From: Salarias fasciatus
Taxonomy: Eukaryota > Chordata > Actinopteri > Blenniiformes > Blenniidae
Direction of reading: 5' to 3'
NCBI RefSeq assembly: GCF_902148845.1
Contig: NC_043752.1
Coordinates: forward strand, 603,785 to 667,784
Length of the DNA stretch: 64,000 nt
The notes beneath the pieces are model-generated. The model was given only the letters and a program-made list of their open reading frames with translations, made no database searches and was not told the origin of the DNA. The translations under genes were made by a program, and so were the position numbers. Each line of letters starts with the position of its first letter. The first letter of the stretch is position 1. This document shows positions 1 through 12,300 of this stretch, piece by piece.

Positions 1-1110
1 GAAAATAAAAGGCATTCAAATTGATTTTTTCCAATAATATATATATATTTTAACATTTTTTTGTTACAAATCAAATTATAATTAAACAAGTTTTCATGAC
101 ACAGGAGATAAAACCTTTTCACAAGTGTGTTTTCTTTCATGGACTGTGCTGTGTTTTTCCAGCGCCTTGACAACTGGAGGCAATAAAGATTAACAAAACC
201 AAATTGAAGTTATGCATTAACCGCTGCTCGGATGGTTGTGAATGGCTGAATGCGTCCGGCAGCCGCTCGCCGCACTGGCAGAAGGAATGCTGGGATACAA
301 AAGGTGGCAGCAGCACGACACGAGGGTCAGATATCAGTGTCTGCTTACTGTCACCATGTCAACACGACACACCGGCGATTTACATAACCCAGAGACGCCT
401 CTGAAATCAGAGAAAACACACTCCTGCCGCAGCACAAATACGGAGAGCGGTTCGTATCAACATCGCACATTTATTACAAATAAGAAGGATTCCAGAAAAA
501 CAAAAACTCATTTTCTTTCTTAAATACAGAGGCTCTAAAAGGTGTTATTTGTAGTTAATCAGAGAGATCACCTCGTACCTTTTGGAGCCACCACAACAAA
601 ACAGGCACAACCGTTCAATCAATTTCTTCTTTTTTTGTTTTTTTTTTGTCTCAGCTCCACTTGAAAAATTACATTTTTCACATGATTGTGCAAAAAAAAA
701 AACTAAACAGTGAACAAAAACATCTGTATGTCTGTCAATAGAAATAAAAACCTTCATTACAGTAATTTTGAGTTGAGTGTCATTTTGTGTTTTACCTCAA
801 TGAACTTTTTTTCTGATTTATAAAACAACAGTGCAGCACAAAAAAGGTCATGTGAGCTCAGTCTAAAAAAGAAAACTTCTGCAGTGCTTTTTGAATCTTG
901 TCTGCTATCTTTAAAGGCGTGAATGTCGTTTGCTGTTTGTTGAGCTGTGAGTCCACCGGCTGCCAGATGTGTGGAGTATCTCTCTGCAGTGCAACATGGC
1001 GCTCACGCCGTCCTCACGCCGTCCTCACGCCGTCCTCACGCCTCTCACTGATGTATGACACATGTATGATCAAGTATGTGCTAGGTGCCGGGCGCTTGGT
1101 GGGCGGGGCC
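1..1110 (-). other. prr15l 3' UTR and downstream flank
   Basis: Gene-free stretch downstream of the prr15l stop codon. Read on the minus strand, an AATAAA (TTTATT at 470-475 on the plus strand) could be the polyadenylation signal, about 640 bases after the stop. Bases 1-180 are AT-rich with a (TA)n run near 37-50. A short tandem repeat of the phrase ctcacgccgtcct lies at about 1003-1042. I see no coding exon here. Confidence 0.45.
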
Positions 1111-1437
1111 TCAGTTCTTTCTGAGGTTCTCGTTGCTGGGCTTGTGCTCGCCGTACAGGTTGGGGTTCTCGGCCAGCGTGCTGCGGACCCTCTTCTTCTC
1201 CTTGAAGCGGCCGGAGTGGGACACCTTGACGTGGCGGCCCTTGGTGGCGGACTTGTCCACGATTTTCTCCAGCCTGGCGTTGAGCTGGCTCTCCGTTTGC
1301 TCGGTGGCGGCGTTGCCGCCCGGGTGCTCCTTGTTCCCCATGTTGCTGCCGTACTCGGGCGGGATCTCGTACAGGACCTTGGCTTCCGACTTCTTCTTGC
1401 GGGAGAAGCTCAGCTTCCACCAGCTGGAGTCGGCCAT
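1111..1437 (-). CDS. prr15l: Proline-rich protein 15-like (PRR15L)
   Basis: A 108-aa protein from one coding exon. The start [11 protein letters not shown], the block [10 protein letters not shown] and the C-terminal block [17 protein letters not shown] followed by [11 protein letters not shown] match the PRR15L family (human about 100 aa, beginning with a WWKLTFLRKKKS-type segment). Two further in-frame parts, [12 protein letters not shown] and TKGRHVKV, also match. The start was chosen because a splice acceptor (ctgcag on the minus strand) lies about 35 bases upstream, at 1475-1470, making the longer upstream reading frame intronic. The molecular function of the family is not established; it is small, basic and has no membrane segment. 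In human, PRR15L lies head-to-head with CDK5RAP3 exactly as here, which supports orthology. Which teleost copy (prr15la or prr15lb) this is cannot be decided. Confidence 0.9.
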   Translation of the reverse strand: MADSSWWKLSFSRKKKSEAKVLYEIPPEYGSNMGNKEHPGGNAATEQTESQLNARLEKIVDKSATKGRHVKVSHSGRFKEKKRVRSTLAENPNLYGEHKPSNENLRKN

Positions 1438-1840
1438 GACGGCGCCGGCAGAGAGCGGGAGGGCGGGAGGACCTGCAGGGACTGCAGCAAAGCACACTTC
1501 AGGACAGAAAATAACACCAACGAAGAAGAAACTATTGACACGATGCGCTCTGGAGTCACAGCTGCAGATGGAGCAGAAAGATTCTCTTTTCTTTCCAGAA
1601 TTCATCTCAAACATCAGCAGAGGCCGAGAAATGAAAATCAGCTGCTCTCAGCCACCAGTTTAACATGAAACACACCTGATCGTCCACCAGTCAACCAGTC
1701 AACAGACATCAGAAGATACTGTGAGAAAAACTGAGTGGAGTTTCTACTGACTTCAGATAGAAAAGAGAGAAAAGTTGTAATCTGAGCAGGTTAGTGCTGA
1801 TCGAACGGAGACGATGGTCATGATGGCTCGGCCGAGGAGC

Positions 1841-1936
1841 ACGGATACTGAGGGATACTGACGGATACTGAGGGATACTGACGGATACTGAGGGATACTG
1901 ACGGATACTGAGGGATACTGAGGGATACTGAGGGAT
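1841..1936. repeat. 10/20-bp tandem repeat (GGATACTG units)
   Basis: Nine and a half copies of a 10-bp unit that alternates between acggatactg and agggatactg, giving a 20-bp higher-order period for the first eight units. It then continues with two agggatactg-type units. It is nearly perfect, so recently expanded, and probably variable in length between individuals. Confidence 0.95.
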
Positions 1937-3774
1937 TTGGTTTGTGTTGATCTGAAGTTCTCTCTCACTCTGCACTCTGAGCTTTTGTAAAGTTAAATCT
2001 CATGTTGGGTAAATAAATGATATATCAAGTAACTCCGAGGGTTTCAGATGTAATAAATGTTACTTTTATGCCCAAGATGTTAAAGACATCGAAGAGCATC
2101 ATGGGAAAACATAATTATAATACAAAAATATAAATATTACAAATATAAGAAAATTACTTTTATTAAATGTTTTAAATAAACATTTTATTGTCTTCGTAAT
2201 AGTCATATATTGTGAATATATATACATAACAGAATCTCTCACGTTGAGTTTTTGCAGCCTATATCTTCATTTAACATAAATATTTGTGCTTGTTTGTGGT
2301 TTTTCACAAGGTTGATGTTAGAAATGAGGCTTCATGAAGTCCTGCTGCGCAGTCAGCTCATGGATCCTCTGCTCTTCTCACAACGCAGACACAAAGTGTG
2401 TGTGGCTTCTGGTCATCTTCGCGATCAGCGGTGTGTAACCGAACGGGCCGCAACACCCGACACTCTGCTCCCGGCAGGTAAATTAGTAATCAGCTGAGCG
2501 GGATCGTCTTCCCTGCTGTGCGATCTGATACGAAGGCGGAAAGCGGAGGAGCAGCGGCGGCTGGACGCCTCGGTTACGTCAGAGTCCGGCATGAATGAGA
2601 GTCTCTGTCTCTTCTGTTTGTCCACCTGTCGCCAGGCGACCACGCCGCTGCAGTCACTTCCTCTTTCTGTTCTCGCCAAGAAAGGGAATCGAACAGAGCG
2701 CCGTCCCTCCGCCGGCCTGCCGGAGCTGCACCCTGAACCCATGAGTCAGAGCTCCGCGTTCATAGAAATATCAAAGCCTGATAGCAAACCGGCCGTTACC
2801 ACGAGAAAACAAAGACCGAGCTCTGCAGGCGCCGCAGGAACGGCTCAACAGGACCACAGAAACCAGGTCCAGGGTCAGCGGGCGGTCGTTAACCCGCATC
2901 ACGAAAACCACGTGAGCTCAGGAAGAACGTGCAAACTGCAGGAACCCGACGGTTTACATCAAGAGGAACAAGCTACGAGCCTCGGTGTGATTTCTGACGG
3001 AAATCCTCCAAACGCTCAGAAAACTGATCGTGGAGCCAGATCTTTGGTTTCCAGTCGGACGCTTCGCTTTCATAAAACTGCATAAAATGAGCAGAACATC
3101 AGGCAGCAGCTCACGACGACAGTCAGAAAACGATGCAGGCCTGTCTCAGCGTCTGGCAGTGGCTTAGAAAGGGTTTTATGAAACGTGGGTGGATCTGTCT
3201 CATGCTGTTGTCTTTCTTATTCTTTTCTTAAAAAACAAAATTAAAAGCAGGTTGTGTTTGTGCAGCAGTGAGACGTTTTCCTGATGCCGGGACTTCAACC
3301 TGCAGAGTAAAGTATTGTCTCTCAAGAAACAGTGTTTTAAAGAGTTTATTCTTCGTAGAAGAGCTGGAGGAGCAGGAGCAGTGAATCCTCCTCCTTCCCT
3401 CCAGCGAAGCAGCTGAAACTCTTTGATTAGAGAGAAATCTCTCCAGGTTTTTATTTTCCTTGTATTCTGCAGAGCAGAGGCTCATTTTACTGCTCAGCAG
3501 TCACACTCACATGTTTTAGAGCAACTAATTAACTTTAGGCGTGATCATACGCTGTGTGAAGGAAAACCACAACGCCCAGGGGAAACATGCAAACTCAGCA
3601 CAAAAAACGCTGAGCGCCTTTCTCACCGTGGAACGTCTGCATTTCTAAATCTTTCATTTTAACATCACGTTTTCTCCTGTATGAGATGCTGATGCTCGCT
3701 CAGCACTGAGCTTTACCTTTTACCAACCAAGATAAATTATCACCCTAAAGGAGGGTCAGCTTTAACGTCCTCCC

Positions 3775-3828
3775 GGTCCAGGACCGCCACCGGTCGGTCC
3801 TGGACCGCCACCGGTCGGTCCTGGACCG
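3775..3828. repeat. Short GC-rich tandem repeat with internal dyads
   Basis: Roughly 2.3 copies of a 22-bp unit built from ggtcctggaccgccaccggtc. Each unit contains the self-complementary words accggt and ggtcc...ggacc, so single strands could form hairpins. Confidence 0.85.
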
Positions 3829-3989
3829 GGACTGCCACAGGTCACCGGCTCGTTTCACCGCCAGAGGACGACGCCTTACGTCTCTTTAAAAACACTTGAA
3901 AACACAGACTTTGTCCTCTCCACTGAGTCAGAGGTAATCTCATAAATCCTCCTGGTGGACAGCCTCCATCACACTATGGTGAAAACTGT

Positions 3990-4057
3990 CACCTGTCCCC
4001 ACCTGTCTCCACCTGTCTCCACCTGTCTCCACCTGTCCTCACCTGTCCTAACAGGTG
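3990..4057. repeat. 10-bp tandem repeat of CACCTGTCTC
   Basis: Six copies of a 10-bp unit (acctgtctcc and variants), ending with an inverted acaggtg. Each unit contains CACCTG, an E-box that can bind ZEB/SNAI/E-protein factors, so the array is a run of helically phased E-boxes. No evidence of function beyond the motif. Confidence 0.9.
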
Positions 4058-4616
4058 TTCCTGGCCCCTCCCACAGGAAGCTTGATTCTCCTCCCTCCAC
4101 ATGATAACATTTTACATAAGAGGGATTTGTGGGATTTATGCAACTTAACATTTATTGTCGTTATAAACATTTATTGTTATCACTGGGAATAAAGTTGCTG
4201 ATTAAGCTTGAGGTATAAAGTTCATCGCTTGTTGTCACCTTTGTCAATACAGCCTTTTCTTTAAAGTCACAGAAACTCAAACACGCGAGAAAACACCGAA
4301 ATATCTGAGCTTCCACAAACTGCCGGCCTGTTGATTCCTCGGATGCAGATATCGCCCGGCTGCTTTTCGCCGAGCCGTGTTTGAGTTCGGACGCAGCTTG
4401 TAAACGGGATTTTACAGCCTTTGACAAAAGCTGATTTCTCTTTTATCGGCGGTGGCAGGAAGAAAAGAGCCACGCCGGTCCCGCTTTAGTGTGGCCACTT
4501 TATCGCCAGCACCTATGCAAATAAAGAGTCCAGCCCTGCTGCACAGACACTCCGCCGCTTTTATCTCAACCACGTGATGTTTGGCAGCTGGGAGCCTTCG
4601 TGCAAAGCTTCACAAT

Positions 4617-4642
4617 ACACACACACACACACACACACACAC
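4617..4642. repeat. (CA)n microsatellite
   Basis: A (CA)n run of about 26 bases. Confidence 0.95.
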
Positions 4643-5170
4643 GCCCTCATAGTTCAGCATGCATACATTGAACTCTTCACACATGAAGCACACTGGATGT
4701 GAAAGTGTGTGTTCATTAACGCTGCAGGTTAATGGTCTGTCCGTCTGTCCTGCTGGTGTTCAGACACTCAGTCTAGAGAAGAAAAAAAAAAAGCTTTTAA
4801 GATAATCTGCTTCTCTTTTGTCGCATTCTGACCCTCTATTGACTAAACGATGTTTGGTAACTGATCACTGTCGCAAAATACAAGAACAAATAAAGTACGC
4901 ACAGCGAGAGGGAGCGTGAGATCATTTCTCTGTTATTACAACATTATCTGAGAATAAACCACATTAGCCATGTTTTTGAGGGACTTGCATTTGTGGGATG
5001 AGCAGCAGAGTGGAGTCCAGCTGGTCGCTGCTGGTAAAATATTACCAGATCCTCATGCCAGTGCGTTTGAAGGATCTTAATGGTGTCTAATAAACCATGT
5101 GCTGCAGGAGTGTTACAGCCTGAGAGGACAGAGTTCAGCTGTCTGGATGCAGATCTTTATCTCTCACCTC

Positions 5171-5230
5171 CTCATATCTCTTTATATGTCTTTATATGTC
5201 TTCATATCTCTTCATATCGCTTCATATCTC
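5171..5230. repeat. Imperfect 10-bp repeat of TTCATATCTC
   Basis: About six imperfect copies of ttcatatctc / tttatatgtc in tandem. Confidence 0.8.
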
Positions 5231-7595
5231 TTGGAGTTTCTTCATGTTTCTCTGCGCTGATCGGCGCCGATCAGGCAAGAGGTTTTTTCCCACGGGCTCA
5301 AAAGAAAAGCAAAATGTTTTCTGGAAACAACCTTCATCCTCAGCTCTGTTGCTCATCCCACAAATGCATCTTCCTGACAACTGAGAAGGAGAGAGGAATA
5401 CTCAACATTTCCACTTCATCACAACACAGACATGTATTCCACCACAGCCTGGTTGTAATTCGGGGTTTTTTGTGGTTTCGATGCCAGACGTTTCTCAGCA
5501 GCTCGCTGGACCGGACTGAAAATTAAAGTTGTCAGTTTGGTGACCGGATCATGAGTTACTCTACTTTAGGCAGATTCAGACTCGAACTCTCAGAACCGCC
5601 ATGATGTCTCTTCCCTCGCTGAAGGCCGGTCGCTCTACTCCAGACGTTTTTCCGAGCATTTGCCTGAAGCTGTCGCAGAGCGCAGGCCCGGCAGCACCTC
5701 CACACACACTCCTGCCTGTTTGACTTCCACGTGACCTTTGAGACGCGAACCGCTGTTGACTCAAAGGAAGGCCTCCGCTCCGACGGCGCTCTTTAATAAG
5801 TTACCATGCTGTTGTGTCATGAGTGGGCGAGCCGCCCGGCTCGGGGAACAGCGTGGCGACATGCACAGACCGCTGAGCAGCTCAGAGGCCTTCAGCCGGC
5901 CGATGGCTTCAATGGAAGTGGGTTATATTAAAAAAAAAATCCACACACACACACGATCATTCATGGCTCGTCTTATCAATCCTGAACTCAAAACTGCATT
6001 ATTGATAATAATATTATTATTGTTCATAAGCTCAAATGTGATGTAGATGAGGGAGCAAATATAGAATTATTTCTTCAACCAGATCCAAACCTTTTCAAGC
6101 TGAATCTGAAAACCAGGAAACCAAACCTGGACTCTTTCAAATAGACTCAAACTTTAAACGTACTTAAAACAGCTGGACTCGGTTTTTAAAGCCAGTCTGT
6201 GTCTGTCTGCAGAGCAGGACTCTGTGATCCACATCCACATTGAAGCTGAACTCTCTGAACCGAGCGCGGCGCTGGAGGACGGCAGCAGCTCTTTCACAGC
6301 TTATCTCTGATTTTAATGAATTTCTTTGCATAAAGAACTTCGAATTACTTTATACCTGAGTAATGTCAGATTACTGGATGTAAAAGTCACTCATTTTCCT
6401 AGTTATGTCTTCAAAAACTAAAAATGAAAGTAATTTACTTTCTGATTGAATGTGAGAAAAGTGTTTCTGTCAAATTTTAGAAGGTGAAGCTTAAAGTGTG
6501 ACTATTTTCCCAATAATCTTTTATTGATGTTTGTGTTTTACTTAGAAAAAGATTAAGTGTGAAATTCATGATGTAGTGAATTCTCGTCTGGATTCCTCTT
6601 CACTCTGAAAATGTTCAAGTCCCCGGCGTGCCCGGCGGTGCAGTGGTTCGCCTGGGTTTCCCTCAGGTGCTCTGAAGTGTTTGAGGTTAGTCTGAGACTG
6701 TGCGTCCGTCTGTGTGGCCTGATCGGCTGAACCTGGAGCAGCGAGCCGGAGCCCAGCGGAATCCAGCGGGCCAGAGGACGGACGGATCGGTTTACAGGTG
6801 TGTGTGGAGAGCAAAGCACGGGAACTGTTGAGCATTTCTTTATTTAGTTCACTTTTTTCCCCTGATTAGATTTGAATTTGAAGAATAAAAAAAAGAAAAT
6901 GTCTTGAAAGTGTATTTTTTTCCATTAGAAGCCTCCACATGTAGAGCGTAAAGTCACGTTAAATAAGGTACATCAGCAGATTAGAATTTAAAAACTACTT
7001 TCACCTGGAAATAATGTGAGTGAGTAAAGACATTCTGTATTTATCCGGTCAGATGTCAGTTCATGCTTTGGTTGATCTGTTTTTTCTTTAAATTTCCTGA
7101 TATTTTGGTGGAAGAGAGACGAGAAACCTTTAAAGTCTAAAACTGTTGTTTTTTTAAAGAAAGAAATAATTTGACCTTTGAGAAACAGTGCTGATACAAA
7201 TTTGGATTCATATTCAGACGTTATACAGTTATTTAAGTGGAAGTTTTTAATTAATATGAACAAACAGGTCAAATGATCAGAAAAGATCTTCTTTTTTTCC
7301 ATTCTGCTGTTTGTTTGTAGAGATAAACTCCCAAAAGTTCTCCGGACTCAGACCCTCTCTCAGGCGTTTGGCTTCCTACCTGGTGGACGTGGGGTTTTCT
7401 GAAGGAGACGCTCTCACAGGGGAAACTTCTCCACCATGCTTGGAAACTCTTCCTCAGTCTCTTCTGCTCTCCGTCCCGTCAGTCTTCTTCCTCTTCAGGT
7501 GATCGTTAACAGGTGCAGCATCTCCCTGCCTCTGGCTCTGATCTGCCCCTCGCCTCACTCCTATACTCCTGCTGCTAAGCACAGCCTCTACACAG

Positions 7596-7612
7596 CCCCC
7601 CCCCCCCCCCCC

Positions 7613-7646
<34 letters not shown>

Positions 7647-7647
7647 C
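7596..7647. repeat. Homopolymeric C tract
   Basis: 52 bases that are C except for two T interruptions. The minus strand is therefore a G-run able to form G-quadruplexes and the plus strand an i-motif. Its length is likely unreliable in assemblies. Confidence 0.95.
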
Positions 7648-8676
7648 AGCCATGTGATTCAGTGAAACATTTAAATGAAATCTCTCTTTCAGTCCACAAT
7701 CTGAAACCTTTCTTCATGTTTTCTTCGGTGTTGTGTTTAGTTTCAGGCTCAGTGACTTTTCTAATTGCAGTAGCAGAGATCTTAAGCTTCAGGGGAGCAG
7801 ATACACTCACAGTTGTTTTGCATGGGCTGTGTATAATCACAGACGGTGAGTGGACGCTCACTTTGCAAGTTTTGGTCACCATTCAAATGAGCTTGAGTCA
7901 GGCCGGCGGCTGCAGAGAGTTTCTCATTTCTGCCCAGGTCGACGCTCGCAGCACGTCCGATGGTTGGAGTTTTATGTGTTTAGTCTGTGTTTACTCAGGT
8001 ATAATGGACTGATGGATGCAGACAAAGACAAAAACAAAGCTGTGTAACCAGCAGGCGCTCCATTTCCACCAGCTCCGGACTGGGAAAGTTTCGAGGTTTT
8101 TATGTTTCTGTTTCACCACAACAAAAGACAGTTTCACCATTATGTAATCAGATCGCCATAAAAAAGGAATGAACACACACACGGAGGAACTGCGTGACCA
8201 TAGCACTTTACCTTCCTGATGTGATCAGATCCACAAAAAATAAATAAATAAATAAAAAACTAAATTTAATCCCTGAGTTCTCTGCAAGTCAATCATGTCT
8301 CTGTATTGCTGTGTGTTTTTCTTTGACTCCATACAGACGGTTCTCCAGCAGACCGCTGAACGATACGGCCTTGAAGAGACAATAAACAAGTCATGTGAAA
8401 ATCACTCTTCATAATGCCGCAGTATAGCTGTTTTCCAACATACGTATTTCATGATTATGGATGTGTTTGTATTGTTAATGACTTAGACAATCACAAGAAC
8501 ATACAAAGTTACAGCAACAAGAACCAGAAAAGGACATCGTCTGATTAAAAGTCACAGTATTTCTTGTGAAACTAGATTAGGGTGTCCGTACATCTTATAA
8601 ATTACAGATAATCATGTATATAGAGTGAGTTCCACTTTTTCAGGCTGCAGACAGGAGCAGAAACTGGTGATACTAC

Positions 8677-8723
8677 TATTAAAGTCACATATGGTGTAAC
8701 TTACACCATATGTGACTTTAATA
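8677..8723. repeat. 47-bp near-perfect palindrome
   Basis: Two 23-base arms that are exact reverse complements, separated by a single C at 8700. The left arm contains aaagtcacatatggtgtaa and the right arm the reverse complement. It could be the remnant of a short inverted-repeat transposon or an AT-rich cruciform. No target-site duplication was evident. Confidence 0.95.
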
Positions 8724-9105
8724 CACCGTGAAAGTGTTTTGATGTCTTATTTTACAACCCTGCCTTTGAAAATATATTTATTGTGTTTTTTATGGTCACA
8801 GGCTCAGAGGTGAATTCTAATCCACCTCATGTGACAGCATGTGATTAACATTTCCTTGTGTCCCTCAAGGAGCTCAGTCATTTTATGACTGTTCTTTATT
8901 AGTGGATTAAAAAAAATCGAAGGAAAATTTTATTCCTCCCATAATTTAATCCATAAAAATTAAATGTATTTTGGATTTACTCACAGAAATTGAGCCAATT
9001 TAAATGTTAAATGCTACGATCTAGAAGACAAAATATTATTTGAAACGCTGGAGTTTGTTAAAGGTGTAGAATCTACCGATGACAGATTATTACTACTACA
9101 GCACA

Positions 9106-9123
9106 CTGCCCTCTAGCGGCTGG
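9106..9123 (-). promoter_or_regulatory. CTCF-type motif upstream of cdk5rap3
   Basis: On the minus strand the sequence reads ccagccgctagagggcag, close to the vertebrate CTCF consensus (core CCGCTAGAGGGCAG). It lies about 240 bases upstream of the cdk5rap3 start codon. Predicted from the motif only. Confidence 0.5.
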
Positions 9124-9152
9124 TTTAATCATTACAGCCACCGAACCATCCA

Positions 9153-9356
9153 CCAATCAGCTTGCAGTCTTCAGTGAAGCCATACCTGATTGGTTGATGC
9201 TGAGGCTGCCGTAACATCCCCTCCTCCTATTGGCTGAGCTTCCCGTAACGTGTCACAGTGAGATCCGGATGTGACGGACTGGGAGAAAATCTGTGTAAAA
9301 CATTTTAAAATGCAGATTTAAACTCCCGGACTCGGTCTTTAAGCGGCGGATTCATC
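9153..9356 (+). promoter_or_regulatory. cdk5rap3 promoter with three CCAAT boxes
   Basis: Three CCAAT boxes lie within 81 bases: CCAAT at 9153-9157 and two on the other strand (ATTGG at 9189-9193 and 9229-9233). NF-Y sites spaced like this mark housekeeping, TATA-less promoters. The short 5' UTR follows, and the start codon is at 9357 in a catcATGG context. Confidence 0.6.
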
Positions 9357-12300
9357 ATGGAGGTGAGCCGGGACACACTTCCGCTCGGCGGGGTTAGATT
9401 AATGACGCCGCGAGCTCAGTTTGAATCACTCGAAGTACATGAACACTTTCCCGTCTCCTCAGCTTGTTGTTGTTTTGATTTTCCACCTCCTGCATTGATT
9501 CCTCTCTTCCTTTCTTTGTTTCCTCAACAGAATATTCAAAATCTCCCCATCGACATCCAGACCAGCAAGCTGCTGGGTAAGAACCAGATCAACACGCTTT
9601 GTGAAAAGTGTGTGTGAAAGCAGTGCGGGATCAGCCACATGCTGCAAACTGGACCAGTTGTTTTACCATCATCATCACCACCAAATATGATGAGATATAA
9701 AGATGGAGTACTAAAGGAAATAATCAACATTTAACATCAATTAAGAGATAGAGATACAAATTATTGTTGACTGAGACCTTTAAACACACCATTAGAATAA
9801 TCCAGCCTGCAGAATGCAGACGATGCATGAGCAGGTTTCTGAAGAGGTGAGTCGTTTTGTGCAGGACGATCTGACCGGTGAGTGTTTGACTGATTGCAGA
9901 CTGGCTGCTGGATCGACGCCACTGTAACCTGAAATGGCAGAATGCTGTGAAGGTGATCCGAGAAAAGATCAACGCCGCCATCCAGGATATGCCTGAGAAT
10001 GAGGAGATCAAGCAGCTGCTCTCCGGCTCCTGTACGTCCGTCACGGCTCCACATCTGTTCGTTTACAGGAGAGACTCTACATCACGTAGTTTGGCAGCAT
10101 TTATCAGTGTTGAATGGATTTCCAGCATCCTCAGACATGAGGACTACACTGATCGTCACTCTTATTCTCCTCTTCCACTTTGCAAATTGTCTCACATTGT
10201 CATGTTTTCTCTGGCAGACATTCACTACTTCCACTGCTTGAGGATAGTGGAGATACTGAAAGGAACTGAAGCCTCATCTAAAAACATCTTTGGCAGATAT
10301 TCTTCTCAGAGGATGAAGGTGAGCGACGTCCCACAGCAGGTCCTGCACTCTGTTATCCTGAAGTGTCCAGAGGTGATCACAGAATTGCATTTCCTTTTTG
10401 TTGTTCCAGGACTGGCAGGAGATTGTCTCCCTGTATGAAACAGATAATGTCTATTTAGGTAAGTGTCGTTCCAAATGAAGTTAATCCCCTTCTCTTACAT
10501 ACAAAATAAATAACCGTTTAGTGAAATGCTCTGTTGCACGAGTGGAGCGTTTGAGTGATATCAGAGGGTTTTTTTGCAGCGGAGGTGGCCAGCCTGCTGA
10601 GCCGGAACGTGAGCTACGAGGGCCCGGCTCTGAGGAAGCAGCTGGCCAAGGCTCAGCAGCTGCAGCAGGAGCTGAGCAGGCGGGAGGTGGAGTGCCAGAG
10701 CTCTGCTGCAGACCTGAGGGAGCGCTACTACGCCGCCTGCAAGCAGTACGGCATCACGGTCAGTGCAGCGGCCGCCGGTCCTGCACGGCGCTCGCACGCT
10801 CTGTCGTCTGGTCTCGGAACGTTCATCTATCATCTGTTCGTCTCCTGAATCCAGAGAAGTCACAGCTTCAACCTGAAATTCACATGTGAAGCATCTTGAG
10901 CAGGACAGCAGATATCCACTCAGTTTGAAGTCCAGTATTCTCTCGAGTGTTTCAGTGATCGGATAATACACACATAATACAACATTCTGGTTTCTCTTTA
11001 AGCTTGAATTGATCCCAGGCTTCAGACATCTTTTTGCTGACGCTCTCTCGCCGCTCTCGACCATAGCGACAGCTTTTGTACCTCTGAGTGTGTGCCTCAC
11101 CGTTTACACTCCACGCTCCACTGTCCCAGAGGTGACTGACGGGTTTCTCTGTGATTCCTGGTTCAGGGGGAGAACGTCCCTCGAGAGCTTCAGGCTCTGG
11201 TGAAAGATTTGCCGTCGGTCCTGGACGGCGTCGGCAGGGATGCAGCCAAGCTGGAGGAACAGATCCAGCTCTACTCTGCTTTCACTAACTTTGTGTGTGA
11301 CTGGTGAGTGCTGGAGGGTTTTTTTAGCTTCCTTTTTTCCCCACAGCAGCTGCAGTTACACGGACATCTGTAATCTGATTGAAGTAGCGTCATGTAAACA
11401 CTTTGATCGGATTAGATCGACTCAGGAGCCAACGCTGCTTTAATGATCACCTCTCCCTCATCCGACTCTCAGACAGGCAGCCGTTTTATTCGTGTTTTCA
11501 CATTTTGCCTCCTGCAGGTCCGAAGCGGTGCTGCCCATGCTGACGTTCGCCCAGAAAAAAGGGAACGCCACCTTCTACGAGTGGAGAACAGGGAAGGTGC
11601 CGTCAGTGGTGGAGCGTCCGGCGGTGGAGGAAGCTCCTCCTGATTCCATCACCGAGGACACGGTCAGTTTTTTTTGTCAGAACCGAGCAGAACCTCATCC
11701 CAGGTGGCCGTATTGGTTTCTTCAGCCAACATGAGCTGAGGGAGGGAATGGGAGAGCCCATCCTGAACGTCTTTTAAAAATGTTCCTCAGATCGACTGGG
11801 GTGACTTTGGTAAGGGGGCGGAGACTGCGGGTGTGACAGGAGTCATCACGATGGAGGACGGGATCGACTGGGGCATCAGTGTGGAGCCCGGCTCCGAGGT
11901 GAGGCGCCTCAGCACCTCCTGGTTTTCTTTGGTCTGTTCAGATTCAGGATCCAGTTCAGATATGAACCCACAACACAGATGAAAAGATTTGGTCCTCTGC
12001 GTCATTTAAAAAACCTGGTTTTGCCTGTCGTCAGGACGCCGGTGCAGACGGGATCGACTGGGGCGACGGTCCAGCGGCTCCTCTGGAAATCGAAGTGGTG
12101 GACGCCGGCTCGGACTGTAAGCACCATTTCAAACCTGTCGGCGCGTCACTGAGCGCTAAACGGCTTCAGGAAACAGAAACGTGTCTCCTGGCAGGTCCGG
12201 AGGGCGTGGCGAGGGGGGAGGACGCGCTGAGCCTGCTGGAGAACTCGCAGTCTCGCAGCCTGTTCATCGACGAGCTGATGGAGGTGAAGCTCGGTCGGGT

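Larger units (their letters stand above)
1473..9105. other. Gene-free spacer between prr15l and cdk5rap3
   Basis: About 7.6 kb between two head-to-head genes. It should contain the prr15l promoter and any upstream non-coding exon, which I could not place. The reading frames here are short and resemble no family I know, including the 164-codon plus-strand frame at 2591-3085. Short tandem repeats, one (CA)n, a long C-tract and a palindrome are listed separately. Parts of 2900-2950 and 3560-3600 contain a 'catgcaaact'-type phrase seen in a widespread fish repeat, too short to define an element. Confidence 0.6.

Noticed and set aside
2591-3085. 164-codon frame in the prr15l-cdk5rap3 spacer
   Set aside because: No recognisable domain, composition unlike a protein family, and overlaps a phrase typical of dispersed repeats. 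Could be reconsidered only with RNA evidence.
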